Assembly: GCA_021812365.1 (NCBI GenBank)
Contig: JAKANQ010000004.1
Location: forward strand, 1 to 47,341
Length of the DNA stretch: 47,341 bases
Reading direction: 5' to 3'
Origin: a bacterium
GTDB lineage: Bacteria > Patescibacteriota > Minisyncoccia > UBA6257 > GWB1-50-10
Shown: piece after piece, positions 1-8,425 of the stretch
Layout: each line of letters starts with the position of its first letter
Position numbering within the stretch: position 1 is the stretch's first letter
The notes under the pieces: model-generated
What the model saw: only the letters and a program-made list of their open reading frames with translations
The model's database searches: none
Told to the model about the DNA's origin: nothing
Program-made: the position numbers and the translations under genes

Positions 1-1704
1 AAGAAGCTTTTCCTTTTGAGCGGACTTCTGTCCGTGCTCTTCGCCTGTGGCGGCGGTGGTGGCGGTTCTACGCCCCCGCCTCCTCCTCCGGCCCCCACTC
101 CGCTCTCCGTCTCGTCCGTGAACCCCACGAACAATGCGACGAGCGTCCCCGTGACGACGAAGGTCACCTTCGTCTTCTCGGCCTCGCTCGATCCAGGAAC
201 GGTCACCGCGAGTTCTGTCACGCTTCTCGCAAACAACGTCGTCGTCCCGGCTACGGTCTCGACCTCGAATGCCACAGTCACCCTGACTCCCAGTGCTCCG
301 CTCAACTACTCGAGCGTGTACACGACGAAGGTTCTGACCTCGGTGAAGAACACGAGTGGAACCGCGCTCTCTGCGCAGTTCTCCTCCTCCTTCACCACGG
401 CTTCGTACGTCGATACCACGCCTCCGACCGTTGTTTCCGTGAATCCCACGACGAACGCCACGAACGTGCCCATCTCAACCTCGGTCTCCGTGACCTTCTC
501 TGAGCCTGTGGCAGAGAGCTCCGTGAACGCCACCTCGTGTGAGCTTCTTCTCGGTGCGGTGCAGGTCTCTGCGAGCATCTCGTTCGACACGACTGGCAAG
601 GTGGTCACCCTGACCCCTGCCTCTCCGCTTGCCTACGCGAGCACGTACTCCGTGGTCCTTACGACCTCGGTCACGGATCTCGCGGGCAATGCGCTCGCGT
701 CGCAGTTCTCGTCGTCCTTCGTGACGGCTGCTGCTCCGCCTCCTGCCTTCACGCCCTTCGGGCTCGATACGCAGTATCAGATGGATACCGTCGCGGCTGA
801 TGAGACCGGAAATGTGTTCGTGTCCGGTCACACCACTGCGACACCGACGAATGCGTTCGTCGCGAAGTTTGATTCGACCGGGAAGCTCTTGGTGTTGAAC
901 AGCAACCTAGGTCTCGCTGCGGGTTTCTACCCCTATGGGAACATCTACGTGCATGGCGGCAATGCGTATGTGCCGGTGAAGAATGATGCCCCCAATTCCA
1001 TTATGGTTGCCAAGCTGAATGCTGATACGCTGAATACTCTTGTATTCGCTTCAGTACACGATGGTTCGAAACCCTCCGTGGTTGCGGACAATTCGGGCAA
1101 TCTCTTCATCACGAGCTACGATATGACCATGAAGACGGATCTGTTTTTTGCTCCCGAGGTCAATATTTCCTACGCTGGTGGCACGTCAATCGCTCTCGCG
1201 TTCAATGGAGTCATCGTCGCGGGAAAGACCAACACCGTCACCTCCGTGACGCGGAGAGATTTGAATCTCGCCGTGACATGGAACGAGGTGTCGAGTACTT
1301 CTGGGTGCGATGTGTTCGGTACGTCTTCCTCGGCCGCCGCATCAATGTTCTACGTTTCAGGAACTACGTTCGACGCGACTGTGTCGAATGCTACCCACTA
1401 TCCCTTCGTGAAGGGGTACAAGTACCAGAACGTCGGTGGGGTGGAGACCATCTCGCTTTCGTGGAATACCGCGCTCGCCGGCACCGATATGATGAATGCC
1501 ACCGGCGGTTCGGATGGTTCGCACTACGCCGTTTGCGCGGGACCTGATGTGCTCTACAAGGTCCTTTCGGATGGCACGCTTGCGTGGACCGCGCCTCTCG
1601 CGCGTAAATCGTACGGTGTCGCCGAATACAATGGCACGGTGTTCGTTTCCGATATGACCAATGTGCTCACGGTCATGAATGGGCAGACAGGCGCGCGGCA
1701 ATAA
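1..1704 (+). CDS. Surface lipoprotein with two Big_5 (Ig-like) domains and a propeller-like C-terminus; 5' end cut off
   Basis: The reading frame is open from the first base, so the start codon lies outside; 567 residues are visible. The first visible residues form a hydrophobic stretch ending in LSVLFAC followed by a glycine run, a lipobox with the acylated Cys at visible residue 16. A Pro-rich spacer follows, then two similar Big_5-like Ig repeats (about residues 37-135 and 140-240, each with a VNPTxNATxVP opening and ending xQFSSSFxTA). The rest (about 250-567) has repeated short beta-strand motifs with many Asp/Asn/Gly turns, like a beta-propeller. Family knowledge: Big_5 domains occur in secreted adhesins. 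Inference: outer-surface binding or scaffolding protein. Codons are C/G-ending, unlike the next genes. A strong terminator follows. Confidence 0.75.
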   Translation, partial: KKLFLLSGLLSVLFACGGGGGGSTPPPPPPAPTPLSVSSVNPTNNATSVPVTTKVTFVFSASLDPGTVTASSVTLLANNVVVPATVSTSNATVTLTPSAPLNYSSVYTTKVLTSVKNTSGTALSAQFSSSFTTASYVDTTPPTVVSVNPTTNATNVPISTSVSVTFSEPVAESSVNATSCELLLGAVQVSASISFDTTGKVVTLTPASPLAYASTYSVVLTTSVTDLAGNALASQFSSSFVTAAAPPPAFTPFGLDTQYQMDTVAADETGNVFVSGHTTATPTNAFVAKFDSTGKLLVLNSNLGLAAGFYPYGNIYVHGGNAYVPVKNDAPNSIMVAKLNADTLNTLVFASVHDGSKPSVVADNSGNLFITSYDMTMKTDLFFAPEVNISYAGGTSIALAFNGVIVAGKTNTVTSVTRRDLNLAVTWNEVSSTSGCDVFGTSSSAAASMFYVSGTTFDATVSNATHYPFVKGYKYQNVGGVETISLSWNTALAGTDMMNATGGSDGSHYAVCAGPDVLYKVLSDGTLAWTAPLARKSYGVAEYNGTVFVSDMTNVLTVMNGQTGARQ

Positions 1705-1721
1705 TGCGCGCTTCAACAAAT

Positions 1722-1749
1722 GCCCCCGCTCATCGCGGGGGCCTTTTTA
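1722..1749 (+). terminator. Rho-independent terminator after the Big_5 lipoprotein
   Basis: An 8-bp stem GCCCCCGC / GCGGGGGC (1722-1729 with 1735-1742) is followed by a short T-rich run. It closes the lipoprotein transcript and separates it from the cupredoxin/FN3 array. Confidence 0.85.
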
Positions 1750-1813
1750 TTTTCAAATTGATTGTCCAAGAACTTATTCACTGAATATATAATATTAGAA
1801 ATTATCGGTGTGG

Positions 1814-1819
1814 TATAAT
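1814..1819 (+). promoter_or_regulatory. Extended -10 promoter for the cupredoxin/FN3 array
   Basis: TATAAT preceded by TGG, an extended -10 (TGnTATAAT). It predicts a transcript start near 1826 and a leader of about 29 bases without a Shine-Dalgarno; the start context CAATAACTATGG is A-rich. No good -35 is seen at 17 bp. Confidence 0.6.
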
Positions 1820-1854
1820 AATAATGTCGAAGTAAAAGAATTCAAACAATAACT

Positions 1855-2364
1855 ATGGAATTGAGGAAGGATCTTATAGGGCTTATGATAGGCGTCGTTG
1901 TGGTTGTGGTCGGAATCGCACTCTATGTAGGCGGTGCATTCAAAAAGAGCGTTGAAGCTCCTCTGAGTTCCGATGTAAATGCCGTGCCTCCGGTGACGGT
2001 TTCCGTGGGTTCGCTTTCGGCGAGCGACGCGGGAAAGCAAATGACTCCTCCTCAAGATACCTACAAGGATCCGAGCGGTAAGGGCCCCTCGGTTTTTTCA
2101 TATAATCTTACCGCGCAAGGCGGAGCCTATTCTCCGAATGAACTTATCGTCGCAAAAGGGGAGCGCGTGCAGATCAATTTCAAGGCCGCTGATGCGGATT
2201 ATGATTTGCAGATAGCGCCGCCAATCGGCCTCTATGTGATAGCGAAAAAGGGCGAGGTGGCTTCGTTCGGGTTTGACGCGGCTCAGGCGGGGCGATACCA
2301 ATTTGCCTGCTCAAAGATGTGTCCAAGCGGCAGTGAGATGAAAGGGGCAATCGTTATTAAATAA
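1855..2364 (+). CDS. Membrane-anchored cupredoxin-like protein with a degenerate CuA-type motif
   Basis: 169 residues: one N-terminal membrane helix (about 8-28), a low-complexity spacer, then a cupredoxin-like beta domain (about 75-169) that faces outward by inference. Near the end is CSKMCPSGSEM, close to the CuA signature of cytochrome oxidase subunit II (C-x3-C-x3-H-x2-M). Here the His is replaced and the Met is one residue early. Two Cys and one Met could still bind a metal, but no oxidase genes are nearby. It is the first gene of an array that alternates with FN3 proteins; its stop is one base before the next start. Function unknown; an extracytoplasmic metal or structural role is inferred. 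Confidence 0.75.
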   Translation: MELRKDLIGLMIGVVVVVVGIALYVGGAFKKSVEAPLSSDVNAVPPVTVSVGSLSASDAGKQMTPPQDTYKDPSGKGPSVFSYNLTAQGGAYSPNELIVAKGERVQINFKAADADYDLQIAPPIGLYVIAKKGEVASFGFDAAQAGRYQFACSKMCPSGSEMKGAIVIK

Positions 2365-2365
2365 T

Positions 2366-3721
2366 ATGAATAACAAAAAAAATCTTTTAAGAATAGGGAT
2401 TGCAATGGGGGTGTTTGTGTTTTTGCTTGTGGGACTTTCTTTTCCGAAGCATGCAAAGGCAATATGTGCGGGTCCTGATCCTTGCGGTAGTGGAACGACG
2501 CCGACAGCTGCACCTACATTAAATGTTGTGCAGGCTCTAGGTGGCTCTTCGGTTTATTTTTCTTGGACGAATAATGATGGCGGAGCGGGTACTTATTATA
2601 TCTATCAATCTACTGATAATGTCACATTTTCTGTGGTGGCATCAACCACCGCTCTTTCTTTTAATCTTCTTCACGTATACCCAGGTTTCCTTCCTGCAAG
2701 TTGTGTTGGTGGATCCAGCTATAAGTATTATTACTACATAAAAGAGGCGGTGTCGGGGCAGCTTGTTTCTCCCGCTTCAGCTACAGCTTCCCCCATTTTT
2801 ATGTGCCCACCTACAATACAATCGGTATCAACCGTTTCACAAACACAACTTACTGTGTCTTGGACTGATAACGCAGATGATGAGGCCGGGTTTTATGTGT
2901 ATAGAGATGGGCTTCTTGTTGCGTCAAGTCAGCCGGGTACCGGTACTGGTTCAACACTTGCGTTTGGAGAAGCAGCATTTACCTGTGGTACAAAACATAC
3001 ATATTATGTGAAAGCTTATAATGGCGCAAATATTTCCGATAATAGTGCCACTCTGACTGGCGTGACTGCGCCATGTGCACCGACTTCTGGATCAATTAGT
3101 GTTGTATCACCAACTCAAATTACTGTATCATGGACTTTAAATGGAACATGGGTTGATGCATATCAGATATATAGGGGCTCATATCTTGCTGCCAGTCAGA
3201 CTTTGAATGCTAACTCAACTGGGGTTTCTCTTCAGGATTCCGGATTGCAGTGTGGAACTACATACTCATATTTGTTGAGATTGTGGGGCGGTGGGGCTTC
3301 TACAAATTCGGCGACAATAACAGGCACAACACCTTCCTGCGTCTCCGCTCCCGCGCCGGTAGCGTCTGCGCTCGCAACTCCGGTTTCTGGAAGTCCATCA
3401 ATCAATTCAAGCTGGGCAGGAACATTTGATGGGGTGCGTGTCTATTTGAAAGGACCAACCGGATATTCATTAGCAGGAGATTTCGCTTCGGCAATTAAAG
3501 CAACCTCATTTGCGGGATTAAAATGTCCATATCCTTATACTGCATATTATTTGGCGTATAATAATGACCCTTCTGTTTCCGGCACTGATGCATCGTGCTC
3601 AAGTGCGCTGAGTAATATGGGTATAAGCGGACCCGCGGCACCTACAGGAGCGAAATGTGCCACTGCCATCTCAGCATCCGTCGATATGCGGTTCTGTACC
3701 CAACAATTCCTTGGTAACTAA
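2366..3721 (+). CDS. Secreted FN3-repeat protein, first paralog (three FN3-like repeats)
   Basis: 451 residues. Signal peptide: NNKK basic start, hydrophobic core, then HAKA-type cleavage near residue 32. Three FN3-like repeats follow, about 48-145, 148-236 and 237-325, each with an S-W-T strand motif, a YxxYR-type strand and a CG-T-Y loop, with Cys pairs suggesting disulphides. A shared C-terminal domain ends in RFCTQQFLGN, identical at the tail to the protein at 4217-5281. The start at 2366 overlaps nothing and is one base after the upstream stop, so the two are co-transcribed. FN3 modules in secreted bacterial proteins mediate binding; the ligand is unknown. Codons are AT-rich compared with the gene at 1-1704. 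Confidence 0.75.
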   Translation: MNNKKNLLRIGIAMGVFVFLLVGLSFPKHAKAICAGPDPCGSGTTPTAAPTLNVVQALGGSSVYFSWTNNDGGAGTYYIYQSTDNVTFSVVASTTALSFNLLHVYPGFLPASCVGGSSYKYYYYIKEAVSGQLVSPASATASPIFMCPPTIQSVSTVSQTQLTVSWTDNADDEAGFYVYRDGLLVASSQPGTGTGSTLAFGEAAFTCGTKHTYYVKAYNGANISDNSATLTGVTAPCAPTSGSISVVSPTQITVSWTLNGTWVDAYQIYRGSYLAASQTLNANSTGVSLQDSGLQCGTTYSYLLRLWGGGASTNSATITGTTPSCVSAPAPVASALATPVSGSPSINSSWAGTFDGVRVYLKGPTGYSLAGDFASAIKATSFAGLKCPYPYTAYYLAYNNDPSVSGTDASCSSALSNMGISGPAAPTGAKCATAISASVDMRFCTQQFLGN

Positions 3722-3731
3722 ATTAATAACC

Positions 3732-4220
3732 ATGAATAATACAAATAAAATTATCATATCGGTTATGGTTGCTGGAATTATCGGCGCGGCATACTACTTC
3801 TATAAACCAGAGCAGCAGATAAGCGTGGGAAATGGCGCAGCCACTTCTACCGCTCAATCGCCCTATGAACAGCAGGTTTCCGCATTAGCCGGCGCGCCGC
3901 TTACCAAGGCGCAAAAAGAGGAGGCGCTCACCGCAAGCGGACCGGAAAAATTAAAGATATTTGATGTTGCGATAGCAACTGATTCAATCAATCCAAACGC
4001 GATAGTGGTGGAAAAAGGTGATTTGATTCAATTAAATGTGCGTTCTGATAGAGATGTGAAGTTTGAATCGAAGGACCTGCAATTCACCTCAACTATCAAA
4101 GGAGGGGAGCCATATGGAGTGAGTATTCCCGTGGCTAACGTGGGAACATACACGTTCTATTGTCAGGACGGAAACTCGAAGACTATTTTTGGTCACATTG
4201 TAGTGATGCCGCGGGGATGA
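3732..4220 (+). CDS. Membrane-anchored cupredoxin-like protein lacking copper ligands, second copy
   Basis: 162 residues from ATG 3732; an in-frame upstream ATG at 3657 was rejected because it lies inside the FN3 gene. One N-terminal membrane helix, a Ser/Thr/Ala spacer, then YEQQVSALAGAPLTKAQKE, a motif shared with the gene at 5295, and a cupredoxin-like fold with FDVAIATDSINPNAIVVEKGD, typical of the cupredoxin N-terminal strands. Only one Cys (in FYCQDG) remains where a copper site would be, and no His/Met ligand set is seen, so copper binding is unlikely. Its TGA stop overlaps the next ATG (ATGA), implying translational coupling with the second FN3 protein. Confidence 0.75.
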   Translation: MNNTNKIIISVMVAGIIGAAYYFYKPEQQISVGNGAATSTAQSPYEQQVSALAGAPLTKAQKEEALTASGPEKLKIFDVAIATDSINPNAIVVEKGDLIQLNVRSDRDVKFESKDLQFTSTIKGGEPYGVSIPVANVGTYTFYCQDGNSKTIFGHIVVMPRG

Positions 4221-5281
4221 ACAACAAACATCTTTTAAGAATCGTATTTGGAATTGGCGTAGTTGTGCTTCTCTTTGTGGCATTCTCAGTTTCACATCAT
4301 GTGAACGCAGTTTGCTCTCCATATCCCGATTGTCTTGGCGGTGGTGCGTTTCCAACCTCCGCGCCCACATTAAATATTGTACAGTGGATGGGTGGTTCGC
4401 AGATAAATTCATCTTGGACGGATAATGACCCCCCAGGAACCTTTTTCATCTATCGTTCGACTGATAATGTAAATTTTTCACTCATCACAACAACGACCGC
4501 AACTTCTTATTCTGATTATGGCGCCACTCCTTGCGGCGATACCTTTTATTATGGAGTTAAATCGATCGGTTCGGGCACGCTTTCCGCGATGTCCAACGTA
4601 TTATCGGCCACTACCGTATGTGCGCCCGCCGCGCCTACATTGAACTCGGTGACTGCGGTCTCACAGACGCAGATAAATGTGACATTTACCGATAACTCAA
4701 CGAATGAATTTGGATTCTATGTGTTTGAAAACGGGAATTATGTTACGAATCTTGTAAGCACCGCGGGAACGGGAACGGTCACCACATGGTCCGCGGCGGG
4801 ACTTACGTGCGGCACAACATATTCATTTTATATACAGGCGGAGAATACGGGAGGCCTCAGCAATTCGGCGACGATGAGTGCGACCACAAACGCGTGCATT
4901 TCTGCGCCCTCAGCCGTGTCATCGATTTTGGTGTCGCCTGTTGCGGGGAATCCGACGATAAATACGACATGGACGAGTGTCTCTGATGGTGTGCGACTTT
5001 ATGCGAAAGGATCTTCGGGATATTCGCTTGTGGGAGATTTTTCTTCCTCAATAAATAAGGACTCAATGGTCAATATGCAGTGCCCGTTTCCCTATACTCT
5101 TGGATATATCGCATATAACAATGATCCTTCAATTGCTGGCATCACTGACTCATCGTGTACGAACGCATTCAATACCGCGGGTATCGTGGGGCCCGTGGTT
5201 CCCACAGGGGTACGATGTTCTTCGGCGACGCTTAGTCCCGCGCCGCTTCGTTTTTGCACTCAACAATTTTTAGGTAATTGA
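4217..5281 (+). CDS. Secreted FN3-repeat protein, second paralog (two FN3-like repeats)
   Basis: 354 residues. The start is ATG 4217, overlapping the previous stop by ATGA; a longer frame from 4160 would begin inside the cupredoxin gene. The signal peptide (NNKHLLR, hydrophobic core, HVNA cleavage) matches that of the protein at 2366. Two FN3-like repeats (about 48-140 and 141-230) and the same C-terminal domain ending RFCTQQFLGN follow. It lacks the third FN3 repeat of its paralog, so repeat number has changed since duplication. Seen: clear paralogy. Inferred: both are exported and act with the adjacent cupredoxins at the cell surface. Confidence 0.75.
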   Translation: MNNKHLLRIVFGIGVVVLLFVAFSVSHHVNAVCSPYPDCLGGGAFPTSAPTLNIVQWMGGSQINSSWTDNDPPGTFFIYRSTDNVNFSLITTTTATSYSDYGATPCGDTFYYGVKSIGSGTLSAMSNVLSATTVCAPAAPTLNSVTAVSQTQINVTFTDNSTNEFGFYVFENGNYVTNLVSTAGTGTVTTWSAAGLTCGTTYSFYIQAENTGGLSNSATMSATTNACISAPSAVSSILVSPVAGNPTINTTWTSVSDGVRLYAKGSSGYSLVGDFSSSINKDSMVNMQCPFPYTLGYIAYNNDPSIAGITDSSCTNAFNTAGIVGPVVPTGVRCSSATLSPAPLRFCTQQFLGN

Positions 5282-5294
5282 TTACTATATAACT

Positions 5295-6251
5295 ATGGAA
5301 ACTTTTATGAGGGGGGTTGCAACGTTTTTAGTCACAGCCGTTCTTGGGGTGGTCCACTTTTTCTACAAGCCTCCCGCACCAGTTGTCTTGCAAAATGGGA
5401 CCGCGCCTATTCCTGCCACAAGTACATTTCCCGAAACCTCATCCGCAGGGAGCGCATCCGTTGCGACCGCAACAAAAAACGAAGCTGGCCCATCTGTAAT
5501 ATCCAATAACATTCCTGTGAATATTCAACCAGCACAGGCCCCCACATCTTCCAAGGTAGGATTGCTTCCTCCCGCTGCTCCTACCGGTGTCCAACTACGG
5601 ACCCCCACATCTTCCATGGCAGAAACGCTTCCCTCCACTATTCCCACTGGAATTCCATCGAGTAGTCCCACTATCTCTTCGCCCATTCAGCCGATTTCCT
5701 ATCCCGCAAGCAGCACAAACCCACTTGATGTCATTGGAAGTTTCTTATTTCCAAATACGACCACACTCGTTCCCACAAGCACCAGTGTTTCTGCTCCCAC
5801 GGCAGTGATTCCTCCTCCTCCGATGCCTGCTTCTACGGGGTCCGCACAGCCGGCTCAAACGAGCAGTGTTTCAACCGTGAGCACTTCAACAGTGCTTGAT
5901 TCGCAGATTGCGGCGCTTTCTGGATTGCCTCTTTCGACGCCGCAAAAACAGGAACCGCTTAATACCACGGGACCCGAGATGTACAAAGTATTTGATTTTG
6001 CGGTATCGGCAAATTCATTCACTCCCAACGCTATCATCGTGCTGCAGGGTGATTTGGCTCAGCTTAATGTCACCTCAAGTATCAATACCACGCTTGAATC
6101 GAAGGACCTTCAATTCAGCGTGCCTGTCACGACAGGAGGTACGTCGGCGGTGAGTATTCCTGCCACAGACGTGGGAACCTTCGTGTTCTATGCCACCGGT
6201 TCAAATTCTCAGCCCATCTTCGGATATTTCGTGGTGCGTTCGCGTACATAA
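5295..6251 (+). CDS. Anchored cupredoxin-like protein with a long Pro/Ser/Thr stalk, third copy
   Basis: 318 residues: N-terminal membrane helix (about 7-25), a stalk of roughly 170 residues rich in Pro, Ser, Thr and Ala, then a C-terminal cupredoxin-like domain (about 200-318) paralogous to the protein at 3732 (shared LSGLPLS-QKQ region, ESKDLQF and FGYFVV-type end). No Cys remains in the domain and the copper ligands are absent. The stalk, absent from the other copies, would place the domain far from the membrane. The start ATG lies in an A-rich context (ATATAACTATGG) with no Shine-Dalgarno. Function unknown. Confidence 0.72.
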   Translation: METFMRGVATFLVTAVLGVVHFFYKPPAPVVLQNGTAPIPATSTFPETSSAGSASVATATKNEAGPSVISNNIPVNIQPAQAPTSSKVGLLPPAAPTGVQLRTPTSSMAETLPSTIPTGIPSSSPTISSPIQPISYPASSTNPLDVIGSFLFPNTTTLVPTSTSVSAPTAVIPPPPMPASTGSAQPAQTSSVSTVSTSTVLDSQIAALSGLPLSTPQKQEPLNTTGPEMYKVFDFAVSANSFTPNAIIVLQGDLAQLNVTSSINTTLESKDLQFSVPVTTGGTSAVSIPATDVGTFVFYATGSNSQPIFGYFVVRSRT

Positions 6252-6296
6252 TAAGGATGTAAAGTATAACGAACGGCGTTTGCAATTGAATGAACG

Positions 6297-7463
6297 ATGA
6301 AAATTGTTGCATCTTTTTTGGTTGTGGGGGCAATCAGCGGTCTTATGATATATGCAAGCGGCGGATTCAATGCATTCGTTGAAAATCTGCTTTCTACGCG
6401 CAGTCCGTTCTCCTCAGCTGAGGAAATCAACCTTGATTCGCGTGGAAACAATATTGCTGAAATTAAAGGCTCGCTCGCAGTGAATATGAAGAAGAGCTCC
6501 GAGAAAAAAGACGCAGTACTTCTCAAACAATGTAGTGCAATACCGGGTGTGGCGGAGGCGGGTGATGTGCTCCTTAACGAAGTTGCGTGGATGGGAAGCA
6601 GGGGAGATTCAAAGCGGGAGTGGATAGAGTTGAAAAATAGTTCGTCATCGGCCATTTCTCTGGCGGGTTGGGAATTATTGGATAAAAGCGGAAAGATTGA
6701 TGTGCGTTTCGGTAAGGGCGACGTCATTCCTTCCAACGGTTTTCATATCGTTTCTCGTGGAAGTGATTTTGCGGGCACGATAAATAATAGCGATGAGGCG
6801 CTCTATCTTTTTGATGCCAATTGCGGATTGCGAGATATGGTCGTTGCAAATTCAAAATGGCCCGCGGGGGATGCGAAACAATGGATGACCGCGGAGCGAA
6901 ACTCCGATCTTGGCTGGAACACATCCCAATCGGCCGGAGGCACCCCGGGAAGAGAAAATAGCGCTACGGTGAACACATTCAATAAGAATACTAACGCTGT
7001 GGCCACCAAGCCAGTTGAATCTGCTCCTTCGGCAATTCGTATAAGCGAGGTGATGGCGGGAGGAAAAAATGATTCCGATTTTGAGTTTGTGGAGCTTTAC
7101 AACACATCCGATTCTTCCGTTTTGCTCACAGGAGTATCGCTCAAAAAGAGGAGTTCGGGGGGTACAGAGTCCACGCTTGTTTCGGAAAGCAGATTGAATG
7201 GAAAGACGCTTCCCGCACATTCCTATTTGCTGCTTGCGAATGAGAAAGGGTATACGGGAAGCGCACATGCAGACGTGGTATGGCCCTCATCTTACTCATT
7301 ATCGGAAAATAACAACGGTATTGTGGTGTATGATGCACACAATGTTGCGATTGACTCGGTACGTTGGGAGAGCATTCCCGAGGGTTCGAGCATGACTCGT
7401 GACGGGTGGGAGAACGGTTCATTCCATACCAATGCACTGCCCACTCCACAAAACTCCCACTAG
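6297..7463 (+). CDS. Anchored protein with two lamin-tail (LTD) domains
   Basis: 388 residues. N-terminal hydrophobic helix (about 2-20), then a first LTD domain (about 97-215: VLLNEVAWMG, EWIELKNSS, ISLAGWELLD) and a second (about 245-385: IRISEVMAGG, FEFVELYNTSD, YLLLANEKG). Both have the family's N-E-[VI] opening strand and E-W/F-[IV]-E-L core. LTD domains in bacteria are secreted Ig-like modules, often found beside nucleases or adhesins. It follows the FN3/cupredoxin array on the same strand after 45 bases and may share its transcript. A role in the envelope is inferred. Confidence 0.8.
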   Translation: MKIVASFLVVGAISGLMIYASGGFNAFVENLLSTRSPFSSAEEINLDSRGNNIAEIKGSLAVNMKKSSEKKDAVLLKQCSAIPGVAEAGDVLLNEVAWMGSRGDSKREWIELKNSSSSAISLAGWELLDKSGKIDVRFGKGDVIPSNGFHIVSRGSDFAGTINNSDEALYLFDANCGLRDMVVANSKWPAGDAKQWMTAERNSDLGWNTSQSAGGTPGRENSATVNTFNKNTNAVATKPVESAPSAIRISEVMAGGKNDSDFEFVELYNTSDSSVLLTGVSLKKRSSGGTESTLVSESRLNGKTLPAHSYLLLANEKGYTGSAHADVVWPSSYSLSENNNGIVVYDAHNVAIDSVRWESIPEGSSMTRDGWENGSFHTNALPTPQNSH

Positions 7464-7563
7464 TCTCGCATTCCAAATCTTTTCTTGTTCCCAAAATTCT
7501 CACTAATCTCACCGCGAAACTAAAAGAAATAATAAGAAGCACTCAAACCTTCCAAAAAAGCCA
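7464..7563 (+). other. AT-rich spacer with no recognisable feature
   Basis: About 100 bases between the LTD gene and the left palindrome of the putative mobile unit. No terminator hairpin with a T-run was seen. Confidence 0.5.
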
Positions 7564-7610
7564 ACGATTGGTAAATATATATACAATACATACATATATT
7601 TACCAATCGT
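7564..7610. repeat. Left palindrome of the putative mobile unit
   Basis: Arms ACGATTGGTAAATATAT (7564-7580) and its exact complement (7594-7610) flank a 13-base loop. As RNA or single-stranded DNA this forms a strong hairpin; as duplex it could be a protein binding site. Confidence 0.9.
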
Positions 7611-7632
7611 GTGATATACTGATAATAAATAT

Positions 7633-8364
7633 ATGGGCGGACCTCTACTTCATGATAAAAATAAAATAAGAAAACGTGCAGAGGAGAAAAGGGAACGAGA
7701 AAGACGTACGCATGCAGAAAGTCGATTAAAAGATAGGAAGTCACGAAGATCTTCTGTGGCGGGGCGCATTCCCGAAGACTTTTTACGTAGGTTATATGTT
7801 GTGGAAAAAAAATCAATGAGGGAGATTGCTGAAGTGTGTTCGTGCTCAATACATAAGGTAGCGTATTGGATTGTTGCATACTCGATTCCGGTGAGAAATC
7901 AAGGCGATGCAGTCTATGAAGCAAAACATAAACACGGTATTTCCCTTTCTTTTGATGAAAAACATATAGAAATTAAAAGTCCTATTTTTTTATATGGAAT
8001 TGGTCTCGGAATGTATTGGGGAGCGGGATTGCGAAGCGGTAACGCTATTCGCATTGGAAGCACTAATCCAGAATTTATAAAAAAATTTATTAATTTTCTT
8101 CACTCTGTCTACGGAGTGCCGCCGAACCTTTTGCATTTTGGTCTTACAATTTCTAAGGATATAAGTGTGGACAATGCTATTTCTTTTTGGGCAAACGCTT
8201 TTTCCGTATCCGCAACGCAATTTCAAAAGCCGATTATTGTGAATTCACACAAAAAAACAGGACAGAAAAAAGAATGGAAGTACGGATTTGTTACGTTATA
8301 TTTTTTTAATTCAAAATTAAAAAAAAGATTAATGAGTGATATTAAGCAATATGAATTATCATAG
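7633..8364 (+). CDS. HTH protein with a LAGLIDADG-like C-terminal domain
   Basis: 243 residues. The N-terminus (1-45) is very rich in Lys/Arg. An HTH follows at about 55-95 (KSMREIAEVCSCSIHKVAYW, then the wing-like YSIPVRN typical of homing-associated HTHs). At about 120-200 is a motif LYGIGLGMYWGAG, a degenerate LAGLIDADG helix, with IRIGSTNPEFIKKFINFL after it, the usual strand-helix pattern of that fold. The acidic residue usually ending the LAGLIDADG helix is absent, so cleavage activity is doubtful. A GATAAT box at 7621-7626 stands 6 bases before ATG, fitting leaderless expression. It could be a homing endonuclease relic or a palindrome-binding regulator. Confidence 0.65.
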   Translation: MGGPLLHDKNKIRKRAEEKRERERRTHAESRLKDRKSRRSSVAGRIPEDFLRRLYVVEKKSMREIAEVCSCSIHKVAYWIVAYSIPVRNQGDAVYEAKHKHGISLSFDEKHIEIKSPIFLYGIGLGMYWGAGLRSGNAIRIGSTNPEFIKKFINFLHSVYGVPPNLLHFGLTISKDISVDNAISFWANAFSVSATQFQKPIIVNSHKKTGQKKEWKYGFVTLYFFNSKLKKRLMSDIKQYELS

Positions 8365-8365
8365 T

Positions 8366-8406
8366 ATTGGTAAATATATATACAATTTGGATGTATATTT
8401 ACCAAT
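8366..8406. repeat. Right palindrome of the putative mobile unit
   Basis: Arms ATTGGTAAATATA (8366-8378) and its complement TATATTTACCAAT (8394-8406). The first 21 bases are identical to 7567-7587 of the left palindrome. Confidence 0.9.
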
Positions 8407-8425
8407 GATATGATTGGATTATGTG

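Larger units (their letters stand above)
7564..8406 (+). mobile_element. Palindrome-flanked HTH/LAGLIDADG-like unit (putative selfish element)
   Basis: A single gene (7633-8364) sits between two palindromes that share a 21-bp identical core (7567-7587 and 8366-8386, beginning ATTGGTAAATATATATAC). The left palindrome has perfect 17-bp arms, the right one perfect 13-bp arms. The right palindrome begins one base after the stop codon. The layout (hairpin, one gene, hairpin) looks like a minimal mobile element placed in an intergenic region. No transposase motif and no clear target duplication were seen, so mobility is inferred. Confidence 0.5.

Noticed and set aside
7633-8364. IS200/IS605-type Y1 transposase
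   Set aside because: No HUH motif with a catalytic Tyr helix; the protein fits HTH plus LAGLIDADG-like pattern better.
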